Origin: Gordonia amicalis NBRC 100051 = JCM 11271
Lineage (GTDB): Bacteria > Actinomycetota > Actinomycetes > Mycobacteriales > Mycobacteriaceae
Length of the DNA stretch: 64,000 nt
Reading direction: 5' to 3'
Assembly: GCF_000332995.1 (NCBI RefSeq)
Contig: NZ_BANS01000005.1
Span: 1-64,000 of the forward strand
Shown here: positions 25,413 through 32,716 of the stretch, one piece after another
Position numbering within the stretch: position 1 is the first letter of the stretch
Layout: each line of letters opens with the position of its first letter
Position numbers and translations under genes: made by a program
The notes under the pieces: model-generated
What the model saw: the letters and a program-made list of their open reading frames with translations, nothing else
What the model was told of the DNA's origin: nothing
Database searches by the model: none

Positions 25413-26231
25413 GTGTCGGTCCTTGAATCTCTGACGGAATGGCCCGTCGACAATGTGTCGGCGGCGATCATCACCCGTGACGGGGTCGCCGAGGAATTCG
25501 GCGACCCCGCTCGCGACTATGAGCTCGCCTCGGTCACCAAACTCCTCGTCGCGGAGGCGGTTCTGGTGGCCGTCGAGGAGGGGGCCGTCGAACTCGACGA
25601 CCCCGCCGGTCCGCCCGGTGCCACTGTCGCGCATCTCCTGGCCCACGCATCGGGACTCGCCTTCGACTCGCGGGACATCGAGGCGGGGGTCGCGGAGAAG
25701 CGCATCTATTCGAGTGCGGGGTTCGAGATCCTGGCCGAGACCGTCGAACAGGCGGCGGGCATCGCGTTTCCGGAGTACCTCGCCGACGCCGTCAGCGCGC
25801 CTCTCGGACTCGAATCGACCGAGCTCCACGGACCGGCCGGCCACGGTGCACGATCCAGCACCGCAGATCTGGCCCGTTTCGCGCAGGAGCTCCTCGCACC
25901 GCAGATCCTCGCCCCCGAGACGCTCGCCGATGCGACATCGGTGCAGTTCCCGGGACTCGACGGGTTCGTGCCGGGATACGGGAGGCATCGTCCCAACGAC
26001 TGGGGCCTGGGCTTCGAGATCCGGTCGAAGAAGTCTCCGCACTGGACCGGGGCGGGCAACTCGCCGCGGACTTTCGGGCACTTCGGCCAGGCTGGGACTT
26101 TTCTCTGGGTCGACCCCGACCTGCAGGCCGCCTGCGTCGTCCTCACCGACCGGTCGTTCGGACCGTGGGCGAAGCCGTTGTGGAGTGAGTTCAACGATCG
26201 AGTCGTCAGTGAACTTTCGTCACAGAAATGA
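25413..26231 (+). CDS. Serine hydrolase of the beta-lactamase/class C penicillin-binding fold
   Basis: A 272-aa cytoplasmic-looking protein without a signal peptide. The SxxK nucleophile motif is SVTK near residue 39, a Tyr-containing second motif is probably IYSSAGFE, and the third motif is HFGQAG near residue 227. Members act as esterases, amidases or peptidases; true beta-lactamase activity is unlikely without export. It starts at GTG 25413, 48 bp after the alcohol dehydrogenase. The substrate is unknown. Confidence 0.82.
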   Translation: MSVLESLTEWPVDNVSAAIITRDGVAEEFGDPARDYELASVTKLLVAEAVLVAVEEGAVELDDPAGPPGATVAHLLAHASGLAFDSRDIEAGVAEKRIYSSAGFEILAETVEQAAGIAFPEYLADAVSAPLGLESTELHGPAGHGARSSTADLARFAQELLAPQILAPETLADATSVQFPGLDGFVPGYGRHRPNDWGLGFEIRSKKSPHWTGAGNSPRTFGHFGQAGTFLWVDPDLQAACVVLTDRSFGPWAKPLWSEFNDRVVSELSSQK

Positions 26232-26358
26232 AGTTTTCTCGCACGAGAAACTAGCGCAACACGTGCATCTTGAGGCACAATAAATCCCACGAGTGTGATA
26301 TCCGGAGTCGCGAGGTGTGTTGGGGAAGACGTTCCTCGTCGACAACGGAGGTGAAAAG

Positions 26359-26877
26359 GTGCGCAATCTGAACCAGTTTGCGGACATGACAACGGGAGTG
26401 GTCTACATCCACTCGGCGCCGGTGGCGCTGTGCCCGCATGTGGAGTGGGCTCTGTCGTCGACCCTGAATGCACGCGCGAACCTGAAATGGTCGGCACAGG
26501 ACGCCGAGCCGGGTATGCAGCGTGCGACTGTCGACTGGGCGGGGCCGGTCGGGACAGCGGCACGTTTGGTGACCGCTCTGCGCGAGTGGTCGGCGCTGCG
26601 GTTCGAGGTCACCGAGAACCCGAGCGAGGGTGTCGACGGCGAACGCTACAGCTACGTGCCGGGTCTCGGGCTCTGGCGCGGATCGACCAGCGCCAACGGC
26701 GACGTCATCGTCGGCGAGAACCAACTGCGCTCGCTGATCGAATCGCAGCCCGACCGTGCCGGACTCGCCGGCGAACTCGAAGCCGCCCTCGGCACGGCCT
26801 GGGACGACGCCCTCGAGCAGTACCGCATGGGCGGTGCCGGGGCCGAGGTCACCTGGCTGCAGCAGCGGGTCGGCTGA
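26359..26877 (+). CDS. DUF3145 family protein
   Basis: A 172-aa actinobacterial protein of unknown function. The signature GVVYIHSAPVALCPHVEWAL occurs near residues 13-32, followed by a Trp-rich core (LKWSAQD, VDWAGPVGTAARLVTALREW). No enzyme motif or membrane segment is visible. GTG 26359 follows GGAGG with suitable spacing. It is convergent with accD6; the two genes share a bidirectional terminator. Confidence 0.85.
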   Translation: MRNLNQFADMTTGVVYIHSAPVALCPHVEWALSSTLNARANLKWSAQDAEPGMQRATVDWAGPVGTAARLVTALREWSALRFEVTENPSEGVDGERYSYVPGLGLWRGSTSANGDVIVGENQLRSLIESQPDRAGLAGELEAALGTAWDDALEQYRMGGAGAEVTWLQQRVG

Positions 26878-26880
26878 GGA

Positions 26881-26915
26881 GCGCCCTCCGCAAGCTCTGG
26901 GGCTACTCAGGGAGC
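26881..26915 (-). repeat. Dispersed intergenic repeat, copy B
   Basis: On the minus strand this reads CTGAGTAGCCCCAGAGCTTG followed by CGGAGGGC, matching copy A at 43-81 with one or two changes. It is the second instance of this short element in the window, directly after the DUF3145 stop. Confidence 0.5.
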
Positions 26916-26971
26916 GTGAACTTCCCAGGGAGCGCGGTGAGTACATCCCGCGATCTCAGGGACACACGAGA

Positions 26972-26999
26972 AACGCCACCGGTGAGAACCGGTGGCGTT
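26972..26999. terminator. Bidirectional terminator between DUF3145 gene and accD6
   Basis: AACGCCACCGGT and ACCGGTGGCGTT form a perfect 12-bp stem with a 4-base loop. It lies between two convergent stop codons and is followed by TTCTT on the plus strand, so it probably ends both transcripts. Confidence 0.85.
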
Positions 27000-27036
27000 C
27001 TTCGTATGTCTGTCGACGTGTGGGTCCGTCAGGCGG

Positions 27037-28488
27037 TCACAGCGGGATGTTCTTGTGCCGACCGCGTCGGGCGGGTGCAGCCGCGAGTGCCTCGGCGATG
27101 ATGCTGCGCGTGCGGGCCGGGTCGATGATCTCGTCCACGACGCCGATCGACTGGGCCCGTCCCACGCCACCGGCGATGGCCTCGTGCTCGGCGGCCAGGC
27201 GATCGTGGAGGGCGTCACGCTCATCGTCGGGTGCGGCGGCGAGTGCCTTCTTGTGCAGGATGCCCACGGCGGCCTTGGCACCCATGACGGCGACCTCGGA
27301 ACCGGGCCAGGCGAACACCGCGGTGGCACCGAGCGCACGCGAGTTCATCGCGATGTAGGCGCCGCCGTAGATCTTTCGGGTCACGAGCGTGACGCGGGGA
27401 ACCGAGCACTCGGCGAAGGCGTGGAGCAGCTTCGCGCCGCGGCGGACGACACCGTTCCATTCCTGGCCGACACCCGGCAGGTAACCGGGGACATCGGTGA
27501 GGACGATGAGGGGGATACCGAAGGCGTCGCAGAGGCGGACGAACCGGGAGGCCTTCTCGGCGCTCTCCGAGTTCAGACACCCACCCATGCGCAGCGGGTT
27601 GTTGGCGATGACGCCGACGCTGCGGCCCGACAGCCGACCGAATCCGACGACGATGTTCGGCGCCCACTTCGCCTGCAACTCTTCGAAACTCGAGATCTCG
27701 GTCTCGCCGTCGGCGGCCAGCGCCGTGTCGAGTAGCTTCTCGACGACCGGGTGGACGTCATAGGCGCGACGGGCGGATTCGGGCAGCAGGGCCTTGAGGT
27801 CGGTGTCGCCGGCGGCGGCCAGCTCACGGTTGAAGTGGCCCTGCTGGGTGAAGGTCGAGACGAGACGGCGTGCGCGCCACAGGGCGTCGGGCTCGGAATC
27901 GGCCACGATGTGGCAGACACCGGACTTCTTGCCGTGTGTGGTGGGACCGCCGAGCGACTCCATGTCGACGTCCTCGCCGGTGACGCTGCGGACGACATCG
28001 GGTCCGGTGACGAAGACGCGACCGGCCGGAGCCATGATCACGATGTCGGTGAGGGCGGGTCCGTACGCCGCGCCGCCGGCCGCGAAGCCGACGACCACCG
28101 AGATCTGCGGGATGTACCCGGAGGCCCGGACCATGGCCTCGAAGACCTGACCCACCGCGTGCAACGCCTCGACCCCCTCGGCGAGGCGTGCGCCACCCGA
28201 GTGCCAGATACCGATGACCGGCGCCTGCTCGGAGATGGCGGTGTCGATGGCGTTGACGATGTGAGCACATCCGACGACACCCATGGCACCGCCCATGACG
28301 GTGCCATCGGTGCAGTAGGAGACCGTGCGAACGCCGTTGACCAGGCCGACCGCGGCCTGGACACCGGACTTGTCGCGAGGGTGCAGCAACGACATGGTGC
28401 CTTCGTCGAAGAAGTTCGTCAGCCGCAACAGGGGGTCGCGGGGATCGGCGGCTTCTTCGCGGCCGGGCATGGGAGCCAAGGTCGTCAT
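27037..28488 (-). CDS. accD6: Acyl-CoA carboxylase carboxyltransferase beta subunit AccD6
   Basis: Transfers CO2 from biotin on the AccA3-type subunit to acetyl-CoA (or propionyl-CoA), making malonyl-CoA for FAS-I and FAS-II. The 483-aa protein has both crotonase-like halves, with oxyanion-hole glycines in the N-terminal WHSGGARLAEG...FAAGGAAYGPAL region and the C-terminal RKIYGGAYIAM region. It is the last gene of the fabD-acpM-kasA-accD6 cluster, 72 bp after kasA with a GGAGGAG ribosome site, as in mycobacteria. Confidence 0.95.
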   Translation of the reverse strand: MTTLAPMPGREEAADPRDPLLRLTNFFDEGTMSLLHPRDKSGVQAAVGLVNGVRTVSYCTDGTVMGGAMGVVGCAHIVNAIDTAISEQAPVIGIWHSGGARLAEGVEALHAVGQVFEAMVRASGYIPQISVVVGFAAGGAAYGPALTDIVIMAPAGRVFVTGPDVVRSVTGEDVDMESLGGPTTHGKKSGVCHIVADSEPDALWRARRLVSTFTQQGHFNRELAAAGDTDLKALLPESARRAYDVHPVVEKLLDTALAADGETEISSFEELQAKWAPNIVVGFGRLSGRSVGVIANNPLRMGGCLNSESAEKASRFVRLCDAFGIPLIVLTDVPGYLPGVGQEWNGVVRRGAKLLHAFAECSVPRVTLVTRKIYGGAYIAMNSRALGATAVFAWPGSEVAVMGAKAAVGILHKKALAAAPDDERDALHDRLAAEHEAIAGGVGRAQSIGVVDEIIDPARTRSIIAEALAAAPARRGRHKNIPL

Positions 28489-28560
28489 CGCAGTCTCCTC
28501 CAGGGGTGTCGGGCGTGGTTCGTCTCGGGCGCTGCCGAGATCGGCGAGGAGGCCGAGGAC

Positions 28561-29829
28561 TCAGTAGTGACCGAAGGCGAGCGCCACGTTGTGCCCACCG
28601 AAACCGAACGAGTTGTTGATCGCGTAGTCGATCTGTCCGTAGCGCGGCTCACCGTGGACGACGTCGATGTCGCATTCCGGGTCTTGGTTCTCGAGGTTGA
28701 GGGTCGGCGGGATGACGCCTTCCTCGACGCTCTTGATGGTGAGGACCGACTCGAGAGCACCGACGGCACCGATCGAGTGTCCGAGAGCGGACTTCGGTGC
28801 GTACACCGCGGCATGCTGACCGATGGCGGCGATGATGCCCGCGGACTCGGCGGTGTCGCCGATCGGGGTCGACGTCGCATGCGCGTTGATGTGGGTGATG
28901 TCGGACTTCTGGAGACCGGCGGTCTGCAGGGCGCGAGTCATCGCGCGGGCATTGCCCTGACCGCTGGGATCCGGGGCCACCAGGTGGAATCCGTCGGAGG
29001 TGATGCCGGAGCCGAGGAGACGCGCGTGGATGTGCGCACCGCGGGCCCGAGCGTGCTCCTCGCGTTCGAGGATGAGCATCGCGGCACCTTCGCCGAAGAC
29101 GAAGCCGTCGCGGTCCTTGTCGAACGGACGAGAGGCGGCTGCGGGGTCCTCGTTGCGGGTGCTCATGGCACGCATCATCGAGAATGCCGCGATCGGCACC
29201 GCGTCGATGCGTCCCTCGACGCCACCGGTGACGACCATGTCGGCGTCACCCATGACGATGTGGCGCCACGCGTGTGCGATCGCCTCGGCCCCCGACGAGC
29301 ACGCCGAGACCGGGGTGATGACGCCTGCGCGGGCGCCGACGTTCAGACCGACGACGGCGGCCGGACCGTTGGGCATGGCCATCGACACGGCGAGCGGGGA
29401 CACCTTGCGGTAGTTGCCCGTGCTTTCCATGGCCTTGACGGCGTCGACCATCGCGTCGCCGCCACCCTGACCGGTGCCGACGACCACGGCGAGACGGTCG
29501 GGGTCGACCTCGGGTTCGCCGGCCTGCGTCCAGAGACGCTTGCTCAGCACGTGGGCGATGCGCTCGACATAGGCCATCCGGCGGGCCTCGACTCGGGTGA
29601 CCTCGTCGGTCGGATCCTTCAGCAGACGACCGCCGATACGAACCGGCAGGTTGTACCTGGTGATGAAGTCGTCGGTCAGGACGCGGATGCCCGACTCACC
29701 CGCCAGCAGTGCTTTCCACGTCGAGTCGAGATCTTCGCCGAGCGAGGTGGTCGCCACCATGGAGGTGACGACCACGCTCGGGAAGTTCCCACCCAGCGTC
29801 GAGTAGTCGCGGAGGGAGGGGGAGCTCAT
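28561..29829 (-). CDS. kasA: Beta-ketoacyl-ACP synthase KasA (FAS-II)
   Basis: Condenses malonyl-AcpM with the growing acyl-AcpM chain, the elongation step of meromycolate synthesis. The 422-aa thiolase-fold protein has Cys177 (SACSSG), His317 (NAHATST), Lys346 (PKSALGHS) and His351 as catalytic residues; the gatekeeper segment NSFGFGGHN closes the protein. Its ATG overlaps the acpM stop by one base (TGATG). Only one condensing enzyme lies between acpM and accD6 here, while M. tuberculosis has kasA and kasB side by side. Confidence 0.96.
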   Translation of the reverse strand: MSSPSLRDYSTLGGNFPSVVVTSMVATTSLGEDLDSTWKALLAGESGIRVLTDDFITRYNLPVRIGGRLLKDPTDEVTRVEARRMAYVERIAHVLSKRLWTQAGEPEVDPDRLAVVVGTGQGGGDAMVDAVKAMESTGNYRKVSPLAVSMAMPNGPAAVVGLNVGARAGVITPVSACSSGAEAIAHAWRHIVMGDADMVVTGGVEGRIDAVPIAAFSMMRAMSTRNEDPAAASRPFDKDRDGFVFGEGAAMLILEREEHARARGAHIHARLLGSGITSDGFHLVAPDPSGQGNARAMTRALQTAGLQKSDITHINAHATSTPIGDTAESAGIIAAIGQHAAVYAPKSALGHSIGAVGALESVLTIKSVEEGVIPPTLNLENQDPECDIDVVHGEPRYGQIDYAINNSFGFGGHNVALAFGHY

Positions 29830-30131
29830 CAGTTCTGGTCTGCCTCGACCTGAGCCTTGATGGCAGCCGCAGCCTCGGGGTTCTCGCTCTCGAGCTTCTG
29901 GATGTACGAGACGGCGTCGCCGACGGTGCGCAGACCGGCCAGGTCCTCGTCGGGGATCTTCACGCCGTACTTGTCCTCGGTCTGGACGGCGATCTCGACC
30001 ATGGACAGCGAATCGATGTCGAGGTCGTCGACGAACGACTTCTCGAGGGTCACCTCGGACGGCTCGATGCCGGTGACTTCCTCGATGATCTCGGCGATGC
30101 CGGCAATGAGTTGTTCCTGGGTGGCAGCCAC
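29829..30131 (-). CDS. acpM: Meromycolate-extension acyl carrier protein AcpM
   Basis: Carries acyl chains between FAS-II enzymes on a 4'-phosphopantetheine arm at Ser41 in [12 protein letters not shown]. At 100 aa it is longer than the roughly 80-aa bacterial ACP because of an acidic/Ala-rich C-terminal tail ([20 protein letters not shown]), as in mycobacterial AcpM. Translation begins at GTG 30131 with AAGGGA upstream. A hairpin separates it from fabD. Confidence 0.96.
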   Translation of the reverse strand: MAATQEQLIAGIAEIIEEVTGIEPSEVTLEKSFVDDLDIDSLSMVEIAVQTEDKYGVKIPDEDLAGLRTVGDAVSYIQKLESENPEAAAAIKAQVEADQN

Positions 30132-30239
30132 TGTGTGGTTCCCTTTCCGTGTATCGGGTAGATGAGTTTCCGGAGCGCAGGACGGACCCGAGAGAGTCCG
30201 CGCGCTTGGACAGATCGGCGTCGGGGCCGATCTTCCGGG

Positions 30240-30260
30240 GGTCGCGGACTAACCGCGACC
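30240..30260 (-). other. Intercistronic hairpin between fabD and acpM
   Basis: GGTCGCGG and CCGCGACC form a perfect 8-bp stem with a 5-base loop beginning one base after the fabD stop. It could be a partial terminator or an mRNA 3'-end protector that sets the ratio of FabD to the more abundant AcpM. The remaining 100 bp to acpM could contain a separate promoter, but no clear one is seen. Confidence 0.5.
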
Positions 30261-30261
30261 G

Positions 30262-31185
30262 CTATCCAAGTTCAGTGATCTTCGCGATGTCGCCGGGCTC
30301 CTTGAGCGCCAGCGATGGGGTGCCCTTCAGCTCGCGCTTGGCGATCCCCACGAGCGTGCCCGCCGGCGGCAGTTCCACGACGGCGGTGGCCGAGTTCTCA
30401 CGCAGGTACGCCGAGCAGAGATCCCAGCGGACCGGCCTGGTCACCTGGCCCACCAGTTTTGTCAGTGCTTCGGAGCCATTCGTTACAGGCTGCCCGTCGG
30501 AGTTCGACAGCAACGTGCGATTCGGGTCGGACGGGGTGATCTTCGCGGCCGCCGCGGCGACGGCGTCCTGCGCCGGAGCCATGAAGTGGGTGTGGAAGGC
30601 GCCGGCGACCGCGAGCTTGCGGATACGGGCCTTCTCCGGCGGGGACGCGATGAGCTCGTCGATCTTGTCGACGGCTCCGGCCGCGACGATCTGGCCGACC
30701 GCGTTGCGGTTGGCCGGGACGAGTTCGAGTTCCTCGAGGCGGGCGAGCACGGCGGCTTCGTCGCCACCGAGAACGGCGGCCATGGTGGTCGGTACGAGAG
30801 CGCAGGCCTTGGCCATCTCGGCACCGCGGATCGCGGCGAGGGTGACGGCCTCGTCGGCCGAGATCACACCGGTGATGGCGGCGGCGGCGAGCTCGCCGAC
30901 CGAGTGGCCGGCGACGACCGCGTCCGCGGGCAGCTCGCCGTTCTTGCGGGCCTCGTCGAAGGCGAGCAGGGCGGCGACCACGACCAGCGGCTGGGTCACC
31001 GCGGTGTCGGTGATCTCTTCCGCGGTGGCGGTGGTACCGAGTCGTTCCAAGTCCAGTTGAGTGAGCTTGGACCACGTGGCGATCTGATCACGGGTACCGG
31101 GCAGGTCGAGCCACGGCGTGAGCATGCCGGGTGTCTGGGAACCCTGGCCGGGAGCAAGCAACGAAAGCACGTGACCAGAGAACAC
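30262..31185 (-). CDS. fabD: Malonyl-CoA:ACP transacylase FabD
   Basis: Loads malonate onto AcpM. The 307-aa protein has the LLAPGQGSQ opening, the nucleophile elbow GHSVG with Ser95, the Arg of the AAIRGAEMA segment, and His in GAFHTHFM near residue 200. GTG 31185 has a close-by AAAGG; GTG 31170 would start directly at LSLLAPGQGSQ, as in the mycobacterial protein, but lacks a ribosome site at normal distance. It is the first gene of the FAS-II cluster, downstream of mabR on the same strand. Confidence 0.94.
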   Translation of the reverse strand: MFSGHVLSLLAPGQGSQTPGMLTPWLDLPGTRDQIATWSKLTQLDLERLGTTATAEEITDTAVTQPLVVVAALLAFDEARKNGELPADAVVAGHSVGELAAAAITGVISADEAVTLAAIRGAEMAKACALVPTTMAAVLGGDEAAVLARLEELELVPANRNAVGQIVAAGAVDKIDELIASPPEKARIRKLAVAGAFHTHFMAPAQDAVAAAAAKITPSDPNRTLLSNSDGQPVTNGSEALTKLVGQVTRPVRWDLCSAYLRENSATAVVELPPAGTLVGIAKRELKGTPSLALKEPGDIAKITELG

Positions 31186-31235
31186 CCTTTCCCCGCCCTA
31201 TGTGGGTGTAGAGAAGCATGAACCTTGTCGCAGGG

Positions 31236-31256
31236 TTTTGTAGGGTTCCCACAAAC
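31236..31256. promoter_or_regulatory. Candidate MabR operator upstream of fabD
   Basis: TTTTGTAGGGTTCCCACAAAC is an imperfect inverted repeat (TTTGTaGGG against CCCACAAA) about 51-71 bp upstream of the fabD start. The site is AT-rich for this genome. MabR of mycobacteria controls the FAS-II operon from the region before fabD, so this is the best candidate here. Confidence 0.45.
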
Positions 31257-31365
31257 TTCACCGAAGTGCCACCTGCTTCGTCATCAGGCTGAGATTCGTT
31301 ACCGAAACGTGTTCTTAAGGCTCCTATCAGCATAAATGGCGAATCGGACATGTTACTCGTGTGGC

Positions 31366-32640
31366 CTATGGGGCAGAAGACTCCGTTTTGTGCCGTAAGT
31401 GTGTCAAACGACCGACGGTCGTCGCGATCCGTAGTACATACGCGTCGCGGGGGTTCGTCGGGTCGCGCCGTGTGATTTCCGCAATCTTCTTCAGCCGGTA
31501 CCGGACCGTATTTGGATGTATGTACAGAACGCGCGCGCAGGATTCGACCGATCCGCCGGAGTCGAGATAGGCCTCGAGCGTCGTCGTCAGAGTGGAGCCT
31601 CCCGCCGACAGCGGACGGACCACCGATTCGACCAGAGCGGTCACCGCTGACTCGTCACCCTTGAGTGCACGTTCGGGTAACAGTTCGAGACTGTGGACCG
31701 GTCGCGGTGCACTCGGCCAGCCCACCACCGCCTCGATCGCGGCCATCGCCTCGGCGGCACTGGTGTGGGCGCTGCCGAGGTTCGGCATGGTCGGCCCGAT
31801 GACCACCGGGCCGTCGGCGAAGTGCGTGAGGAGAGCCGAGACGAACTTCTCCGTCGGCCGTGCCGGTCCGCTCACGATCGCGACCAGCACCGAGCCCTGG
31901 ACCACCGACAGCGCCGACCGGTCGAACTGCCGTGCCGTGTTGTGGATGGCCAGTGGCACCGAGACGTTCTGTTCGGGCGGCGGAGTGCCCACGATCACCG
32001 TCGCCGGGGCGTCCGAATCCCAATTCAGGGCGGCCGCCCGAGAGAGGAGCTGCGGTCCGGTGTCGCCGCGAACCACCGCGTCGACGACCAGGGCCTCGAG
32101 TCGGGAGTCCCAGGCGCCACGCGACTCGGCGGCCGAGGCGTAGATCGCCGCTGCGGCGAAACCGATCTCCCGTCCGTAGCGCAGGACCGACTCGGTGAGT
32201 GCACGGAGCTGGGCGTCGTTCCGGGCGAGCAGCGGCAGCCACTTCTCGAAGAACTCCATCGCCACGCGGACCATCTCGACGGTCTGCAGCAGGGTGATGC
32301 GGCGGGCGAGGTCCTGCGGTACCACCTGGAACGCTTGGACCGTGAACTTCACGTTGCCCTCGGGATCCTGGATCCACTCGACGAAGTTCACGACCGCGGT
32401 CTGCACGACCAGCTGCACACTCGCGCGCTGCGCGGCGTCGAGGTCGCCGAAATAGGGCAGCTGGTCCTGCATCGAGTGGACCGCCTCGGTGGCGAGGCGG
32501 CCGCTGTACTGCTTGACCCGCCGGAGCAGCGTGTCGGGCAGCGCGTCGTGCACGGTGGCGGGGGCCGGCACATGGGCACCCCGCGCACCGAACACGTCAG
32601 CCGGCGGTGTTGTGGGCTGATTCACTCGCGCGTCGGACAC
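31366..32640 (-). CDS. mabR: PucR-type regulator of the FAS-II operon, MabR
   Basis: A 424-aa regulator with a C-terminal PucR-type helix-turn-helix (ESCARVLYIHPNTVRYRLKK, about residues 375-395) and a central GGDEF-like sensory region without catalytic motif. The N-terminal helical part (LRRVKQYSGRLATEAVHSMQ) and the stretch DAVVRGDTGPQLLSRAAALN match mycobacterial MabR (Rv2242), which controls fabD-acpM-kasA-kasB-accD6. It sits directly upstream of fabD as there, 180 bp apart. GTG 32640 is the only good start. Confidence 0.92.
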   Translation of the reverse strand: MSDARVNQPTTPPADVFGARGAHVPAPATVHDALPDTLLRRVKQYSGRLATEAVHSMQDQLPYFGDLDAAQRASVQLVVQTAVVNFVEWIQDPEGNVKFTVQAFQVVPQDLARRITLLQTVEMVRVAMEFFEKWLPLLARNDAQLRALTESVLRYGREIGFAAAAIYASAAESRGAWDSRLEALVVDAVVRGDTGPQLLSRAAALNWDSDAPATVIVGTPPPEQNVSVPLAIHNTARQFDRSALSVVQGSVLVAIVSGPARPTEKFVSALLTHFADGPVVIGPTMPNLGSAHTSAAEAMAAIEAVVGWPSAPRPVHSLELLPERALKGDESAVTALVESVVRPLSAGGSTLTTTLEAYLDSGGSVESCARVLYIHPNTVRYRLKKIAEITRRDPTNPRDAYVLRIATTVGRLTHLRHKTESSAP

Positions 32641-32716
32641 GACCTCAATCTAGTCCCTGTTCAGGCCATGCCGGGATCGCCGGTTCCCCTCGAACGGCGG
32701 CGGCCCGGTTTCCGGG

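Noticed and set aside
25411-25434. ATG at 25411 as start of a short upstream peptide
   Set aside because: It is out of frame with the serine hydrolase, only 7 codons long, and has no ribosome site.
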